In this document: positions 7,753 through 16,079 of the stretch, piece by piece
Layout of the letters: each line of letters opens with the position of its first letter
How positions within the stretch are numbered: position 1 is the first letter of the stretch
From: Phycisphaerales bacterium
GTDB lineage: Bacteria > Planctomycetota > Phycisphaerae > Phycisphaerales > UBA1924
Length of the DNA stretch: 39,529 nt
Assembly: GCA_029260315.1 (NCBI GenBank)
Contig: JAJDDM010000160.1
Span: 1-39,529 of the forward strand
Reading direction: 5' to 3'
The notes under the pieces: model-generated
The model's database searches: none
The model's input: only the letters and a program-made list of their open reading frames with translations
What the model was told of the DNA's origin: nothing
Position numbers and translations under genes: made by a program

Positions 7753-8879
7753 CGCCAGCGATACACATTGATCCAATACGAGCGGTCCCGAGTGGGGCTC
7801 CGAACGGGGCGAATCTCGGTGTTGCCCCCAAGGCATCTCTGGATCGCGAGGTCGCGAGCCGGATGTACGGGTCGTACGGCGATCGTCTGGCGTCGGCGGC
7901 GCGTCGGCGAGGGGAGCTGGTGGGGGCCGGGGCGCTGGGGGCGATCCCGGCGGTGGAGCTGGCGACGCCTGCGCCGGCGGGCGGATCGCCCGTGGGCGAG
8001 AGCGGCGCGCATGCGAGCGATGGTCGCGGCGGATTGGCCCGGCGAGAGCGCTCGGCTGACGCGTCGAGGACGGGATCGCGCGCGACAGAGGGCGGTGCAA
8101 AGGACGCGCGGGCGGTCGCGACGGGCGCGGGCGTGAAGCCGGATGGACCGGCGGGTGGCGCGATCGGCGCCAGCCCTGCGCCTGCGCACGGCGCGGGCAA
8201 TGATGGGGTTGAGGGAACGGTGGGCGGACCGCGGTGGGGCGGATCGGCGGCAGCGCTTGCCAAGCTCGCGAACGTCGGCTCGGGCGCGCGGGCGATCGTT
8301 GTATCGAACGCAACGACCGGCGCATCATCGAGCGCCCCGCGGGCCGGCGGGAGTCCGGGCGTTGGGATCGGGGCGCAGCGCGTGCGCAGCAGCGCAGTCT
8401 CTGCCGGGCAGCGAGCGCAACCGGCGCGCCCCGCGCAGCGCGATGCGCTGATCGAACAGATCCAGCGCGGGCTCGCGAAGGCCCTGCAGAGCAAGGACGG
8501 AGAGGTCACGGTGCGGCTGCGCCCGGAGAACCTGGGCCTGGTGAAGGTGCGGGTGCGGGTGGAGAGTTCGCGGGTGACCGCGGCGCTGGAGGCGACGAGC
8601 GAGCAGGCACGGGAGTTGCTGAGTCAGAATCTTGCCACGCTGGAGCGAGCGCTGGAGGCGCGGGGCTTGAGCGTGGATCGGGTCGTGGTCGAACACGTCC
8701 CGGCGCACGTCACGGACGACGGGTCGCGCCACTCGCGAGAGCACTGGGGCGGAGCCTCACCTCGCGCAACACACGGGCGGAGCCCCAGCGGGCCGGACGC
8801 GGAGCGTCCGGAGGAAGAGCCGGTCTCGGCGGCCTCGGAGTGGTCGGTCGACGCCATCCATATTGACGCTGTCGCGTAG
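7749..8879 (+). CDS. fliK: Flagellar hook-length control protein FliK
   Basis: FliK measures hook length and, through FlhB, switches export from hook to filament proteins. The 376-residue product has a long low-complexity N-terminal region rich in G, A, S and P, as expected of the ruler part. A recognisable C-terminal Flg_hook domain follows at about 232-320. Its core is EVTVRLRPENLGLVKVRVRV and then LSQNLATLERALEARGLSVDRVVVE, equivalent to the L.L.P..LG.v.v.l pattern of FliK. The last 60 residues are polar and unconserved. The ATG overlaps the stop of the MotE-like gene. Confidence 0.88.
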   Translation: MTPAIHIDPIRAVPSGAPNGANLGVAPKASLDREVASRMYGSYGDRLASAARRRGELVGAGALGAIPAVELATPAPAGGSPVGESGAHASDGRGGLARRERSADASRTGSRATEGGAKDARAVATGAGVKPDGPAGGAIGASPAPAHGAGNDGVEGTVGGPRWGGSAAALAKLANVGSGARAIVVSNATTGASSSAPRAGGSPGVGIGAQRVRSSAVSAGQRAQPARPAQRDALIEQIQRGLAKALQSKDGEVTVRLRPENLGLVKVRVRVESSRVTAALEATSEQARELLSQNLATLERALEARGLSVDRVVVEHVPAHVTDDGSRHSREHWGGASPRATHGRSPSGPDAERPEEEPVSAASEWSVDAIHIDAVA

Positions 8880-9001
8880 TCGCGACGGGCTCGGCGTGAG
8901 TGGTCTCATGGCGAGCGCGGGGCGGCGGGGCGATCGACATCGGCGCGGGCTCCATGCGCGCGTCGAGGGCGGTTGTGGCGCGGGGGCGATCGGAGCGGGC
9001 C

Positions 9002-9433
9002 ATGAGCGCGATCGGTGCGATCGCGGGGGGCACGGGCGCCTCGCAGAGCGGATTCAGCGGGCTTTCCAGCGACGACTTCATGAAGATCGTGCTCGAGGAG
9101 TTGGGCCAGCAGGATCCGCTGGAGCCCTCGGACACGGGCGCGCTGCTCGATCAGCTCGCGAGCATCCGGGCGATCCAGGCCGACGTCGATCTGGAATCGA
9201 GCCTGAAGTCGCTGGTCTCGCAGAACGAGCTGGCGTCGGCGACGGGGATGATCGGGCGCGTGGTCAGCGGCGTGAGCGAGACCGCGCAGCGCACCGCCGA
9301 CGTCGTCATCAGCGTCTCGAAGACCGGGGACGGGCCGATCCTGAATCTCGCCAATGGGCAGCGGGTGCGGATCGGGCAGGTGGATGAGGTGGTGTCCGAG
9401 GAGTTGTTCACGCCGCCGACGGGGGACGCGTGA
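9002..9433 (+). CDS. flgD: Flagellar hook capping protein FlgD
   Basis: FlgD is the scaffold cap needed for hook polymerisation and is itself exported. The 143-residue product has the FlgD N-terminal signature SSDDFMKIVLEELGQQDPLEP, then LLDQLASIRAIQADVDLESSLKSLV and LASATGMIGRVV, matching the FlgD_N pattern of D.FL.LL..QL..QDPL. It ends soon after a short beta region, so it is a compact FlgD without the longer C-terminal Ig/tudor part seen in E. coli (about 230 residues). The frame is open from 8900, but conservation starts at 9002, where GGAG at 8992-8995 gives a good site. The stop overlaps the next gene. Confidence 0.88.
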   Translation: MSAIGAIAGGTGASQSGFSGLSSDDFMKIVLEELGQQDPLEPSDTGALLDQLASIRAIQADVDLESSLKSLVSQNELASATGMIGRVVSGVSETAQRTADVVISVSKTGDGPILNLANGQRVRIGQVDEVVSEELFTPPTGDA

Positions 9434-9939
9434 TGGGCTCGGTCTCGCCGTTGTTGCAGGAGCTGGCGGGTGTCGCCGCGGACGGGGTTGGCAAGGGCCC
9501 GGCGGGCGATGCGCTGGCGGCGCTGGGCGGTGAGTTCCAGGCGATGCTGCGGGCGAATGAGCTTGGCGGGGGTCGGTTGGGAGCGATGCCGAGTCTGGGG
9601 AGCGGATTGGGCGTGTCGCTGGACGCGGGGCTCGATCTGGACCTGACCGACGAGCAGATGCGCCGGATCGCGGAGGCGGCCGATCGGGCGCAGGCGGCGG
9701 GGGCCGCGAGCGCATTGGTCATGATCGACGGCAAGGCGCTGCGGCTGGATGTGCAGGCGCGTCGGATCACCGGCGAGGCGTCGCTGCTGCACGGCGACGT
9801 GCTGACGGGGATCGACGCGGTGGTGCAGGCGAGCGATCCGGCGAGTACGAGCACGCAGTCGGGGCTTGGCGGGTTGTTGCGGGCGGGCGGCTCGGCGCTG
9901 GGGATCCACCCGGACGTGCTGCGCGCGATCATCAAGTAG
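9433..9939 (+). CDS. Flagellar operon protein, TIGR02530-like
   Basis: The 168-residue product lies between flgD and flgE, where Firmicutes and some other bacteria keep a conserved flagellar operon protein of family TIGR02530. The middle part (LDLTDEQMRRIAEAADRAQAA, then SALVMIDGKALRLDVQARRITG) follows that family's pattern: a helix, then K/AG..SLVL.....A..V....R.I. The N-terminal 60 residues and the serine-rich tail are not conserved. Its molecular role is unknown; position suggests hook assembly. The ATG at 9433 overlaps the flgD stop. After its stop the operon is interrupted by the inverted repeat before flgE. Confidence 0.62.
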   Translation: MGSVSPLLQELAGVAADGVGKGPAGDALAALGGEFQAMLRANELGGGRLGAMPSLGSGLGVSLDAGLDLDLTDEQMRRIAEAADRAQAAGAASALVMIDGKALRLDVQARRITGEASLLHGDVLTGIDAVVQASDPASTSTQSGLGGLLRAGGSALGIHPDVLRAIIK

Positions 9940-9979
9940 AGCCAGTTCCAACGGCTCGATGAACGAGTCTACTACAGGG

Positions 9980-10180
9980 TTCACTACAGAGAGCACAGAG
10001 GGCACAGAGGAATGACAAAGAGATGAGGAGAAGAGTATGAACCACGGAGTCGCACGGAGTTTCACGGAGTCGCAAGGGGATAGACTGAACCTCATCGTGC
10101 ATTCCGTGCCACTCTGTGAGGCTCCGTGGTAAGTCCCTTCTTCCGCCTTTCTCTGTGTGCTCTGTGTCCTCCGTGGTGAT
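9980..10180. repeat. Nested imperfect inverted repeat between flgD block and flgE
   Basis: Two pairs of arms nest around a centre near 10085. The outer arms are 9980-10013 and 10147-10180, about 25 of 34 positions pairing. The inner arms are 10041-10070 and 10101-10130, 24 of 30 pairing. All arms are built from short ACGGAG/ACAGAG modules such as GGCACAGAGG and GAGTTTCACGGAG, so the element also looks like degenerate direct repeats within each arm. It occupies most of the 301-base gap 9940-10240. The gap has no other evident content apart from the flgE ribosome binding site. Similar CACAGAG-rich sequences are scattered in many environmental bacterial genomes (recalled, not searched). Confidence 0.85.
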
Positions 10181-10240
10181 TCGGCGGTTTCGGGATAGCT
10201 TCTAGTCTTCGAGGTCAAACGGCCATTGGAAGTGAGCGGC

Positions 10241-11995
10241 ATGGCATCCACACAGGCATTGTTCACGGCGTTCAGCGGGCTCGATGCGCACGCGCGGTTC
10301 ATCGATGTCACCGGCAACAACATCGCCAACGTCAACACGACGGCGTTCAAGAGCTCGCGCGTCGAGTTCGCCGATCTCTTGTACCGCAACAGCTCGCTGG
10401 GCGAGCCGCCGGGCGATTTCACGGGCGGGAGCAACCCGATCCAGGTCGGCACGGGCGTGCGGGTCTCGGGCACGCTGCGCGACTTCGCGGGCGGGACGAT
10501 CTCGGCGACGGGGATTCCCAGCGACATGGCGATCGACGGGTCGGGCTTCTTCGTTGTCCAACGGGGCGAGGAGCAGCTCTACACGCGCGACGGGGCGTTC
10601 CGGCTCGATGCGGAGAACAATCTTGTGACGGTCGACGGCGATCGCCTGCTGGGCTCGCCGGTGGACGATGAGTTCGTGATCCAGGAGGGGACGCTGGGGG
10701 AGCTATCGATCCCGGTGGGCCAGCTCACGATCGCGCAGGCGACGAGCGTCGTGCGGATGAGCGGGAATCTGAACGCCGGGGGCGATGCGGCGACGCGCGG
10801 GGCGCGGATCCGGCTGGGTGCGGATGGGGACTTCGGGTTCGGGCTGATCAACAACCCGACGGTGCCGCCGTCGGGGACGAATGTGATCGAGCCGACGAGC
10901 CTCTTGAGCGAGATCGCGGATCCGGATGACCCGTCGGGTGACACGGCGATGTTTGCGAGCGGGCAGGCGATCGAGGTGCGCGGGGCGCGCAAGGGCGGGT
11001 CGAACACGACGCCCGAGAGCTTTCTGATCGACGCGGCGAGCACGGTGCGCGATCTGCTGGACTTTTTCACTGCGGCGCTGGCGCTGCAGGATACGGGCGC
11101 GAACCCGGATGGCAACACGCCGGGCGCGAGCCTGAACAACCAGAGCGGGCGGATCTTCATCAACGGGAACACGGGGACCGCGAGCGATCTGGAGATCGAG
11201 AACACGGACCTGCGGCTGGTGGACCCGGACGGGTCGATCGCGCGGTTCCCGTTCTCGACCGAGCGGTTGGCGCAGGCGGACGGCGAGAGCGTGCGCACGA
11301 CGCTGGTGGCGTTCGATTCGCTGGGCACGCCGCTGGAGGTGGACGCGACGTTCGTGCTGGAATCCAAGCAAGATACGGGCACGACGTGGCGGTACTTTGT
11401 AGAGTCGGCCGACGACACGGACCCGAATAATGCGAACGCGACGGGGCTGCTGGAGTTTGACAACTTCGGGCTGCTGCGGACGACCGACGCGATCACGGTG
11501 AACGTCGATCGCGCGGGGACGGGTGCCGCGTCGCCGATGAGCTTCGAGCTGTCGCTGCTGGGCGGGGAGAACGGCGTGACGGCGCTGACGGACGTGGAGA
11601 GCCGGGTCGCGAGCACGTTTCGCGATGGGGCGGCGATCGGCACGCTCGAGGACTTCACGATCGATCGCGACGGGACGATCCTGGGCGCGTTCAGCAACAC
11701 GCTGATTCGACCTCTGGGTCGCTTGAACCTGGCGACGTTCCGCAATCCGTCGGGGTTGGTCGGGCAGGGGTCGAACCTGTTCCGCACCGGGGGCAACAGC
11801 GGGGAGGCGGTCTTCGCAAGCCCCGGCGAGCTGGGTGCCGGGCAGATCGTCGGCGGGAGCCTGGAGCTGTCCAACGTCGATCTGGGCAAGGAGTTCATCA
11901 ATCTGATCCTGGCGTCGACGGGGTACTCGGCGTCGAGCCGGGTGATCCAGACGTCGGATCAGCTCTTTGATCAGTTACTGGCGGTTGCTCGATAG
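10241..11995 (+). CDS. flgE: Flagellar hook protein FlgE
   Basis: FlgE builds the flagellar hook. The N-terminal rod/hook motif is clear (FSGLDAHARFIDVTGNNIANVNTTAFKSSRVEF, given here in pieces as GNNIANVNTTAFKSSR). IDGSGFFVV and LYTRDGAFRLDAENNLV follow, as in FlgE. The C-terminal helix with EFINLILASTGYSASSRVIQ ends the protein. At 584 residues it is well above the roughly 400 of E. coli FlgE; the extra length is in the variable surface domains. The ATG at 10241 has GGAAG at 10228-10232 spaced 8 bases. A TTG five codons upstream also keeps the frame open. It follows the inverted repeat, so it may have its own promoter, though I see none clearly. Confidence 0.95.
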   Translation: MASTQALFTAFSGLDAHARFIDVTGNNIANVNTTAFKSSRVEFADLLYRNSSLGEPPGDFTGGSNPIQVGTGVRVSGTLRDFAGGTISATGIPSDMAIDGSGFFVVQRGEEQLYTRDGAFRLDAENNLVTVDGDRLLGSPVDDEFVIQEGTLGELSIPVGQLTIAQATSVVRMSGNLNAGGDAATRGARIRLGADGDFGFGLINNPTVPPSGTNVIEPTSLLSEIADPDDPSGDTAMFASGQAIEVRGARKGGSNTTPESFLIDAASTVRDLLDFFTAALALQDTGANPDGNTPGASLNNQSGRIFINGNTGTASDLEIENTDLRLVDPDGSIARFPFSTERLAQADGESVRTTLVAFDSLGTPLEVDATFVLESKQDTGTTWRYFVESADDTDPNNANATGLLEFDNFGLLRTTDAITVNVDRAGTGAASPMSFELSLLGGENGVTALTDVESRVASTFRDGAAIGTLEDFTIDRDGTILGAFSNTLIRPLGRLNLATFRNPSGLVGQGSNLFRTGGNSGEAVFASPGELGAGQIVGGSLELSNVDLGKEFINLILASTGYSASSRVIQTSDQLFDQLLAVAR

Positions 11996-12124
11996 GTGAG
12001 TGGGCGGTCGGAGCACGTCCGAGAATCAGTCGGCGGAAGGAACGAGCAACCAGACCCGCTGACTCGTCGTGGACTCGCATCGTCGGACGCCCGATATTGA
12101 CTGCATGGCCCGCGAGGTGCGCCC

Positions 12125-12322
12125 GTGATCGACGTCACCAGACTGAACGGCGCTCGGTTCATACTCAACGCCGAGCTGATCCGGACGGTGGAGTCCAACC
12201 CGGACACGGTGATCACGCTTGTGGGAGGCGAGCACCTGGTGGTGAGCGAGTCGAGCGAGGAGATCGTGCGCCGGGTGCTGGAGTATCGCAGGCATTTGCG
12301 GACGTTGCTGCCTGCGTCCTGA
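12125..12322 (+). CDS. swrD: SwrD/FlbD-family flagellar protein
   Basis: This 65-residue protein begins MIDVTRLNGARFILNAELIRTVE and continues with PDTVITLVGGEHLVVSES, then EIVRRVLEYRR. This is the standard pattern of the small FlbD/SwrD family (Pfam 06289): I.vTrlNG..f.lN...Ie.vE..PDT.ItL.nG....v.Es..eiv..i..yr. In Bacillus the family member raises motor torque through the stator. Position between flgE and motA agrees with that. The GTG start has GAGGTG at 12114-12119 with a 5-base spacer. It is unrelated to the Caulobacter regulator also named FlbD. Confidence 0.93.
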   Translation: MIDVTRLNGARFILNAELIRTVESNPDTVITLVGGEHLVVSESSEEIVRRVLEYRRHLRTLLPAS

Positions 12323-12441
12323 CGGCACAGACCCGCGGGCCGGTCCGGCATTTGCGCGTGGCGGGGCTGGGGCGTCAAGTCTGGTCTGGGAGGGCTCGAT
12401 AGGCCATCCGGAGTCGCGTGTGCGCACACGGAGGGCGCTGG

Positions 12442-13224
12442 GTGGATATCGGGACCGTCATTGGGCTCATCTTCGGGATCGTCTGCATCCTGGGGGCGAT
12501 GGTGCTGGGCGGGGGCAACCCGCTCTCGCTGATCAACGTCCCGTCGATCGTCGTGGTCTTCGGCGGGACCGGCGGAGCGCTGCTGATGGCGTACCCGCTC
12601 TCGCGGTTGTTCTCGGTCCACAAGGTGATCCTGAACGCGGTGTTCTCGACGGCGACGGACCCCAAGGAGATCGTCAAGGACATCGTTTCGTACGCCGAGA
12701 CGGCCCGTCGCGAGGGGATCCTGGCGCTGGAGAACATGGTCGACGAGATGCGCGACCCGTTCATCGTGCGTGGGATCAAGATGGCGGTGGACGGGACGGA
12801 CCCCGAGCTGATCCAGACGGTGATGGACACCGAGCTGGAGGCGCTGATGGAGCGCCACACCGTCGGCAAGAAGATCATGGAGAACATCGCGCGGTACGCG
12901 CCGGCGTTCGGGATGATCGGGACGCTGATGGGCCTGATCGCGATGCTGCAGAATATGGACGATCCGAGCAAGATCGGCCCGGGCATGGCGGTGGCGCTGA
13001 TCACGACGCTGTACGGGGCGATCATCGCCAACGTCGCGTGCTATCCGATCGCCGACAAGCTGATGGCGCGCGACGCCGAGGAGGTGCTCATCAAGACGAT
13101 CATCATCGCGGGCGTGATGAGCATCCAGTCTGGCGACAACCCGCGGATCGTCGAGGGCAAGCTCCTGACGTACCTGCCGCCGGCGGATCGCATGGCGTAC
13201 GAGGAAGCGCGCGAGGCCGCGTAA
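12442..13224 (+). CDS. motA: Flagellar motor stator protein MotA
   Basis: MotA and MotB form the ion-driven stator. The 260-residue product starts MDIGTVIGLIFGIVCILGAMVLGG, much like PomA/MotA. It has four membrane segments and the conserved cytoplasmic loop (AETARREGILALENMVDEM). The segment APAFGMIGTLMGLIAML, then GPGMAVALITTLYGAIIANV, holds the ion-path helices 3 and 4. I chose GTG at 12442 because GGAGGG at 12430-12435 precedes it and homology starts there; the frame is open from a GTG at 12418. The stop is 9 bases before motB, and AAGGAGGG for motB overlaps the motA stop. Confidence 0.95.
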   Translation: MDIGTVIGLIFGIVCILGAMVLGGGNPLSLINVPSIVVVFGGTGGALLMAYPLSRLFSVHKVILNAVFSTATDPKEIVKDIVSYAETARREGILALENMVDEMRDPFIVRGIKMAVDGTDPELIQTVMDTELEALMERHTVGKKIMENIARYAPAFGMIGTLMGLIAMLQNMDDPSKIGPGMAVALITTLYGAIIANVACYPIADKLMARDAEEVLIKTIIIAGVMSIQSGDNPRIVEGKLLTYLPPADRMAYEEAREAA

Positions 13225-13233
13225 GGAGGGCCT

Positions 13234-13962
13234 GTGGCCAAGCGCAAGAAGCCCGATGAGGCGGGGATCCCCGAGTGGGTGGTGACCTACGGGGACATGA
13301 TGTCGCTGCTGCTTTGTTTTTTCATTCTGCTCAGCGCGTTCAGCGAGATCAAGAAACCGCGCGAGTATCAGAAGGTGATCGACTCGATCAAGGAGTCGCT
13401 GGGTCTGGATGGTGGTTTGGGGATGATCAACACGTCGCGGAACCCGCAGAACTCGATGATCAATCACCTGGTGGAGCACGCCAAGATGGCCGGCGAGGTG
13501 CCCAGCCGCTCGGACGTGAACGAGCAGGCGATCGCGGGGCGTGACCAGACGGTCGAGGCGATCCGCGAGGGCGGCAGGTGGGTTCTCGGCGGGCCGGTCT
13601 CGTTCCAGGCGGCGTCGGTCGAGATCTCCGAGTCTTCCAAGAAAGAGCTGCGCGACCTCGCCGAGCAGATCCGCGGCGGCGACGAGCGCCTGGAGATCAA
13701 GGGACACGCCTGGGGGCTGGAAGATAAGGGCGAGGGCGACGACTATCGCGCGCTGTCGTTCAAGCGGGCGAGCGCGGTCGCGGAGTTTCTCGAGACCGAG
13801 GGCGGAATCCGCGGCGAGCGTCTGTCGATCGTCGCAGCGGGCAACAGCGAGCCGAAGAAGACCGACCAGCTCGGCGGGTCGCAGAATCGACGGGTCGAGG
13901 TGATCGTGACCGAGGTCACGCTGAGCCAGACGCACCCGGATCCGGATTGGCAGGGCAACTAG
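13234..13962 (+). CDS. motB: Flagellar motor stator protein MotB
   Basis: MotB anchors the stator to peptidoglycan. The 242 residues contain a single membrane helix with the ion-binding aspartate D21 in TYGDMMSLLLCFFILLSAFS. A linker follows, then an OmpA-like peptidoglycan-binding domain (about 145-230) with EIKGHAWG, YRALSFKRASAVAEFLE and LSIVAAGNSEP. The family's usual D..LS..RA reads RALSFKRA here. The GTG at 13234 follows a strong AAGGAGGG at 13223-13230. Whether the stator uses protons or sodium cannot be told with confidence from sequence alone, although motA looks PomA-like at its start. Confidence 0.94.
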   Translation: MAKRKKPDEAGIPEWVVTYGDMMSLLLCFFILLSAFSEIKKPREYQKVIDSIKESLGLDGGLGMINTSRNPQNSMINHLVEHAKMAGEVPSRSDVNEQAIAGRDQTVEAIREGGRWVLGGPVSFQAASVEISESSKKELRDLAEQIRGGDERLEIKGHAWGLEDKGEGDDYRALSFKRASAVAEFLETEGGIRGERLSIVAAGNSEPKKTDQLGGSQNRRVEVIVTEVTLSQTHPDPDWQGN

Positions 13963-13973
13963 GAGGATTGGCG

Positions 13974-14501
13974 ATGGCCGATGAGCAAGAACCTCAGGGC
14001 GAGGCGGGCGAGAAGAAGAAGTCCCCGATTCTGATGATCGGGATCGTCGCGGGGCTCATGGTGCTCGAGGGCGTGGGCGTGTTCCTGTTCGTCTCGATGA
14101 CCGGGGGGGCGGCGGGAGCGAACGCCGCGGGGCTCGAGGGGCTCGACGAGCAGAGCGGCGAGCTGGTCGAGGAGGTCGAACTAATCAAGGGGCGATTCCA
14201 GAATCTCTCGACGGGCAGGGTCTGGGACTGGCAGGTGGAGGCGTTCTTGAAGGTCCGGTCGAAGAACGTGCCGCATGTTGAGAAGGTCCTGGAGCGCCGC
14301 AAGGCGGAGATCCAGGAGGGCCTGAGCCTGATCTTCCGGCGGGCCCAGCACGCCCAGCTGCGCGAGCCGGGGCTGAACTCGATCAGCCGCCAGGTGGAGG
14401 CATACATTCTGGAGGTGTTCGGGACCGATCCGTCGGACGGCTCGCCGTATGTGGAGCGGGTGCTGATTCCGAAGTGTGACGGGTACCCGTCGGACTTTTG
14501 A
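13974..14501 (+). CDS. fliL: FliL-like basal body-associated protein
   Basis: FliL is a single-pass inner-membrane protein around the stator. The 175-residue product has a charged N-terminus, a membrane helix at about 18-42 (SPILMIGIVAGLMVLEGVGVF begins it), and a periplasmic domain. The domain's helix pattern (FLKVRSKNVPHVEKVLERRK, EGLSLIFRRAQHAQLRE, SRQVEAYILEVFG) matches FliL in outline. The C-terminal end VERVLIPKCDGYPSDF departs from the usual FliL ending. Identification rests on architecture plus position after motB. The ATG at 13974 has AGGAGG at 13961-13966. The next gene in comparable operons is fliM, which is missing here. Confidence 0.78.
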   Translation: MADEQEPQGEAGEKKKSPILMIGIVAGLMVLEGVGVFLFVSMTGGAAGANAAGLEGLDEQSGELVEEVELIKGRFQNLSTGRVWDWQVEAFLKVRSKNVPHVEKVLERRKAEIQEGLSLIFRRAQHAQLREPGLNSISRQVEAYILEVFGTDPSDGSPYVERVLIPKCDGYPSDF

Positions 14502-14734
14502 GCAAGCGCAGCTTGTGCGCGGGGTATGCTGAGCCGTGCCAAGCCCATTGGCCCGGTCGGTATGTGGTTTGAGCCAAGGGCGGCCGGTCGCGCAGGCACG
14601 GCGCGTCGATTGCGCTGGCCGCGCGAAAAGTGCTCCGGCGGGCGGCGGCGATCCGATCGACCCATCTCGATCGCGGCGCGCGATCGACCCACGCGCGGGC
14701 GGAGCCCCGCGAGATCGCACCCCGGGAGCGGGAG

Positions 14735-15235
14735 ATGTCTGACGATCAGCCGGTCCGGGACGAGAGCGACGCGGGCGAGGGAGCCGGGACGGGCGAGGCG
14801 ACCGCCGAGACCGCACCCGTGAGTGAGCAGGAACGGAGCGAGACGCCGGCGATGGATCCGGGGGCGGAGGTGTCGGCGGAGCTTGGCGACGCGCCGGCGC
14901 AGCCCACGAATGACTCCAAGAGCTTCGATCTGCCGGACCTGCAGAGCCAGGGCGCTCAGGGTTCGCCCGGCGATCACCTGGACCTCTTGTCGGACGTCGA
15001 TCTGAACGTCAAGATCGAGCTCGGGCGGACGCGGATGCTCGTCGAGGACGTGCTGAAGCTGGGGCGGGGAAGCGTCGTGGAGCTGGACAAGCTCGCGGGC
15101 GACCCGGTGGATATCTATGTGAACGAGCGGCTGGTGGCGCGGGGCGAGGTGCTCGTGCTGAACGACAACTTCTGCGTTCGCGTCAACGAGTTGGTCTCGG
15201 GTAAGCAGGCGGAAGTCCGGCGCAAGAGCGCGTAG
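14735..15235 (+). CDS. fliN: Flagellar motor switch protein FliN
   Basis: FliN forms the lower C-ring and is a docking point for FliH. The 166-residue product has an acidic, low-complexity N-terminal half (about 1-85) and a C-terminal SPOA domain. The domain reads [67 protein letters not shown] in pieces, the textbook FliN/SpaO pattern. The frame is open upstream to 14630, but the ATG at 14735 has GGGAG at 14724-14728. The 233 bases between fliL and fliN encode nothing I recognise. The protein is too short to be a FliM or FliY. Confidence 0.94.
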   Translation: MSDDQPVRDESDAGEGAGTGEATAETAPVSEQERSETPAMDPGAEVSAELGDAPAQPTNDSKSFDLPDLQSQGAQGSPGDHLDLLSDVDLNVKIELGRTRMLVEDVLKLGRGSVVELDKLAGDPVDIYVNERLVARGEVLVLNDNFCVRVNELVSGKQAEVRRKSA

Positions 15236-15275
15236 GAGCGTCGAGGATCGACGCGCAGGTGGCCATGGAGGGCCG

Positions 15276-16079
15276 ATGTTTCGATATGCGTGGATAGCCA
15301 TGTTCCTGTGCGCACCTGTTGCGATGGGCGAGCCGATCGGGCCGATGCCGCATCCCGGTGTGACGGATCAGGTCGCCGAGCAGACGATCACGAAGGCCGA
15401 TCAAGACACCGGGGCAGCGGGCGAGGTGCCGGCGCGCAGCGAGCGCCCGCTCGGCAGCCCGCCGGCGGCGCAGCCATCAAAGGGAGGGACGGGGTCCTCG
15501 CAGCCGGTCGGCGCGCGGGGCTGGCTCACGGGCACGGCGCTGCCGCTGCTCGGCGTGCTGGGGCTGATCGTCGCGCTGGCGTGGGTGTATCGGCGGTTCG
15601 CGCGCACCCAGGGCGGGATCTCCAGCGCGTTCGGGGCCGGGGGGCACGCGCCCTCGGGCGTGCTGAGCGTGCTCGGGCGGTTCCCGGTGGGCGGGGGGAT
15701 GACGCTCGTGCTGCTCCAGCTCGATCGGCGGGTGCTGCTGGTCTCGCACAGCGCGGGGTCGATGTTCCGTGGGCGCCCGGGCTCGATGAGCCTCTTGAGC
15801 GAGATCACCGACGAGGAGAGCGTCGCGTCGCTGTTGGTGCGGACGCAGGATGAGCGCGGCGAATCCATGAGCCAGCGGTTCAACGAGCTGCTCCAGGGGT
15901 ACTCGCTCGAGGACGCGGACGAGTTTCATGCCAATGGCGGGCTCGACGACGTGCCGGCGGTCTCGCTGGTCGATGAGGTCGCAGACGATGGGGACGAGGC
16001 GCGGCAGGAGCTCTCGCCGCTGCGCAGGCGGTTGGATCGCCTGATGCGCCATCCCGCGGCGGAGAAGGCGGCGTCATGA
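15276..16079 (+). CDS. fliO: Flagellar biosynthesis protein FliO
   Basis: FliO helps assemble the FliP ring of the export gate. The 267-residue protein has a likely signal peptide (1-18), a low-complexity linker, and a membrane helix at about 84-104 (LTGTALPLLGVLGLIVALAW). A cytoplasmic domain follows with VLSVLGRFPVGGGMTLVLLQ and LDRRVLLVSHSAG, equivalent to the FliO l....pLg....l.lv.vg.r.lLlG pattern. The 120-residue C-terminal tail is longer than usual. The ATG follows GGAGGG with suitable spacing. The stop overlaps the fliP start by 4 bases. Confidence 0.88.
   Translation: MFRYAWIAMFLCAPVAMGEPIGPMPHPGVTDQVAEQTITKADQDTGAAGEVPARSERPLGSPPAAQPSKGGTGSSQPVGARGWLTGTALPLLGVLGLIVALAWVYRRFARTQGGISSAFGAGGHAPSGVLSVLGRFPVGGGMTLVLLQLDRRVLLVSHSAGSMFRGRPGSMSLLSEITDEESVASLLVRTQDERGESMSQRFNELLQGYSLEDADEFHANGGLDDVPAVSLVDEVADDGDEARQELSPLRRRLDRLMRHPAAEKAAS

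Noticed and set aside
9151..10527. Minus-strand open frame across the repeat before flgE
   Set aside because: Its only distinctive part is the translated repeat (such as SVLSVVNPVV). Both ends lie antisense to flgD and flgE.
14502..14734. Decayed fliM in the fliL-fliN gap
   Set aside because: No frame of the 233 bases gives FliM-like residues, and the space is far shorter than a fliM gene.
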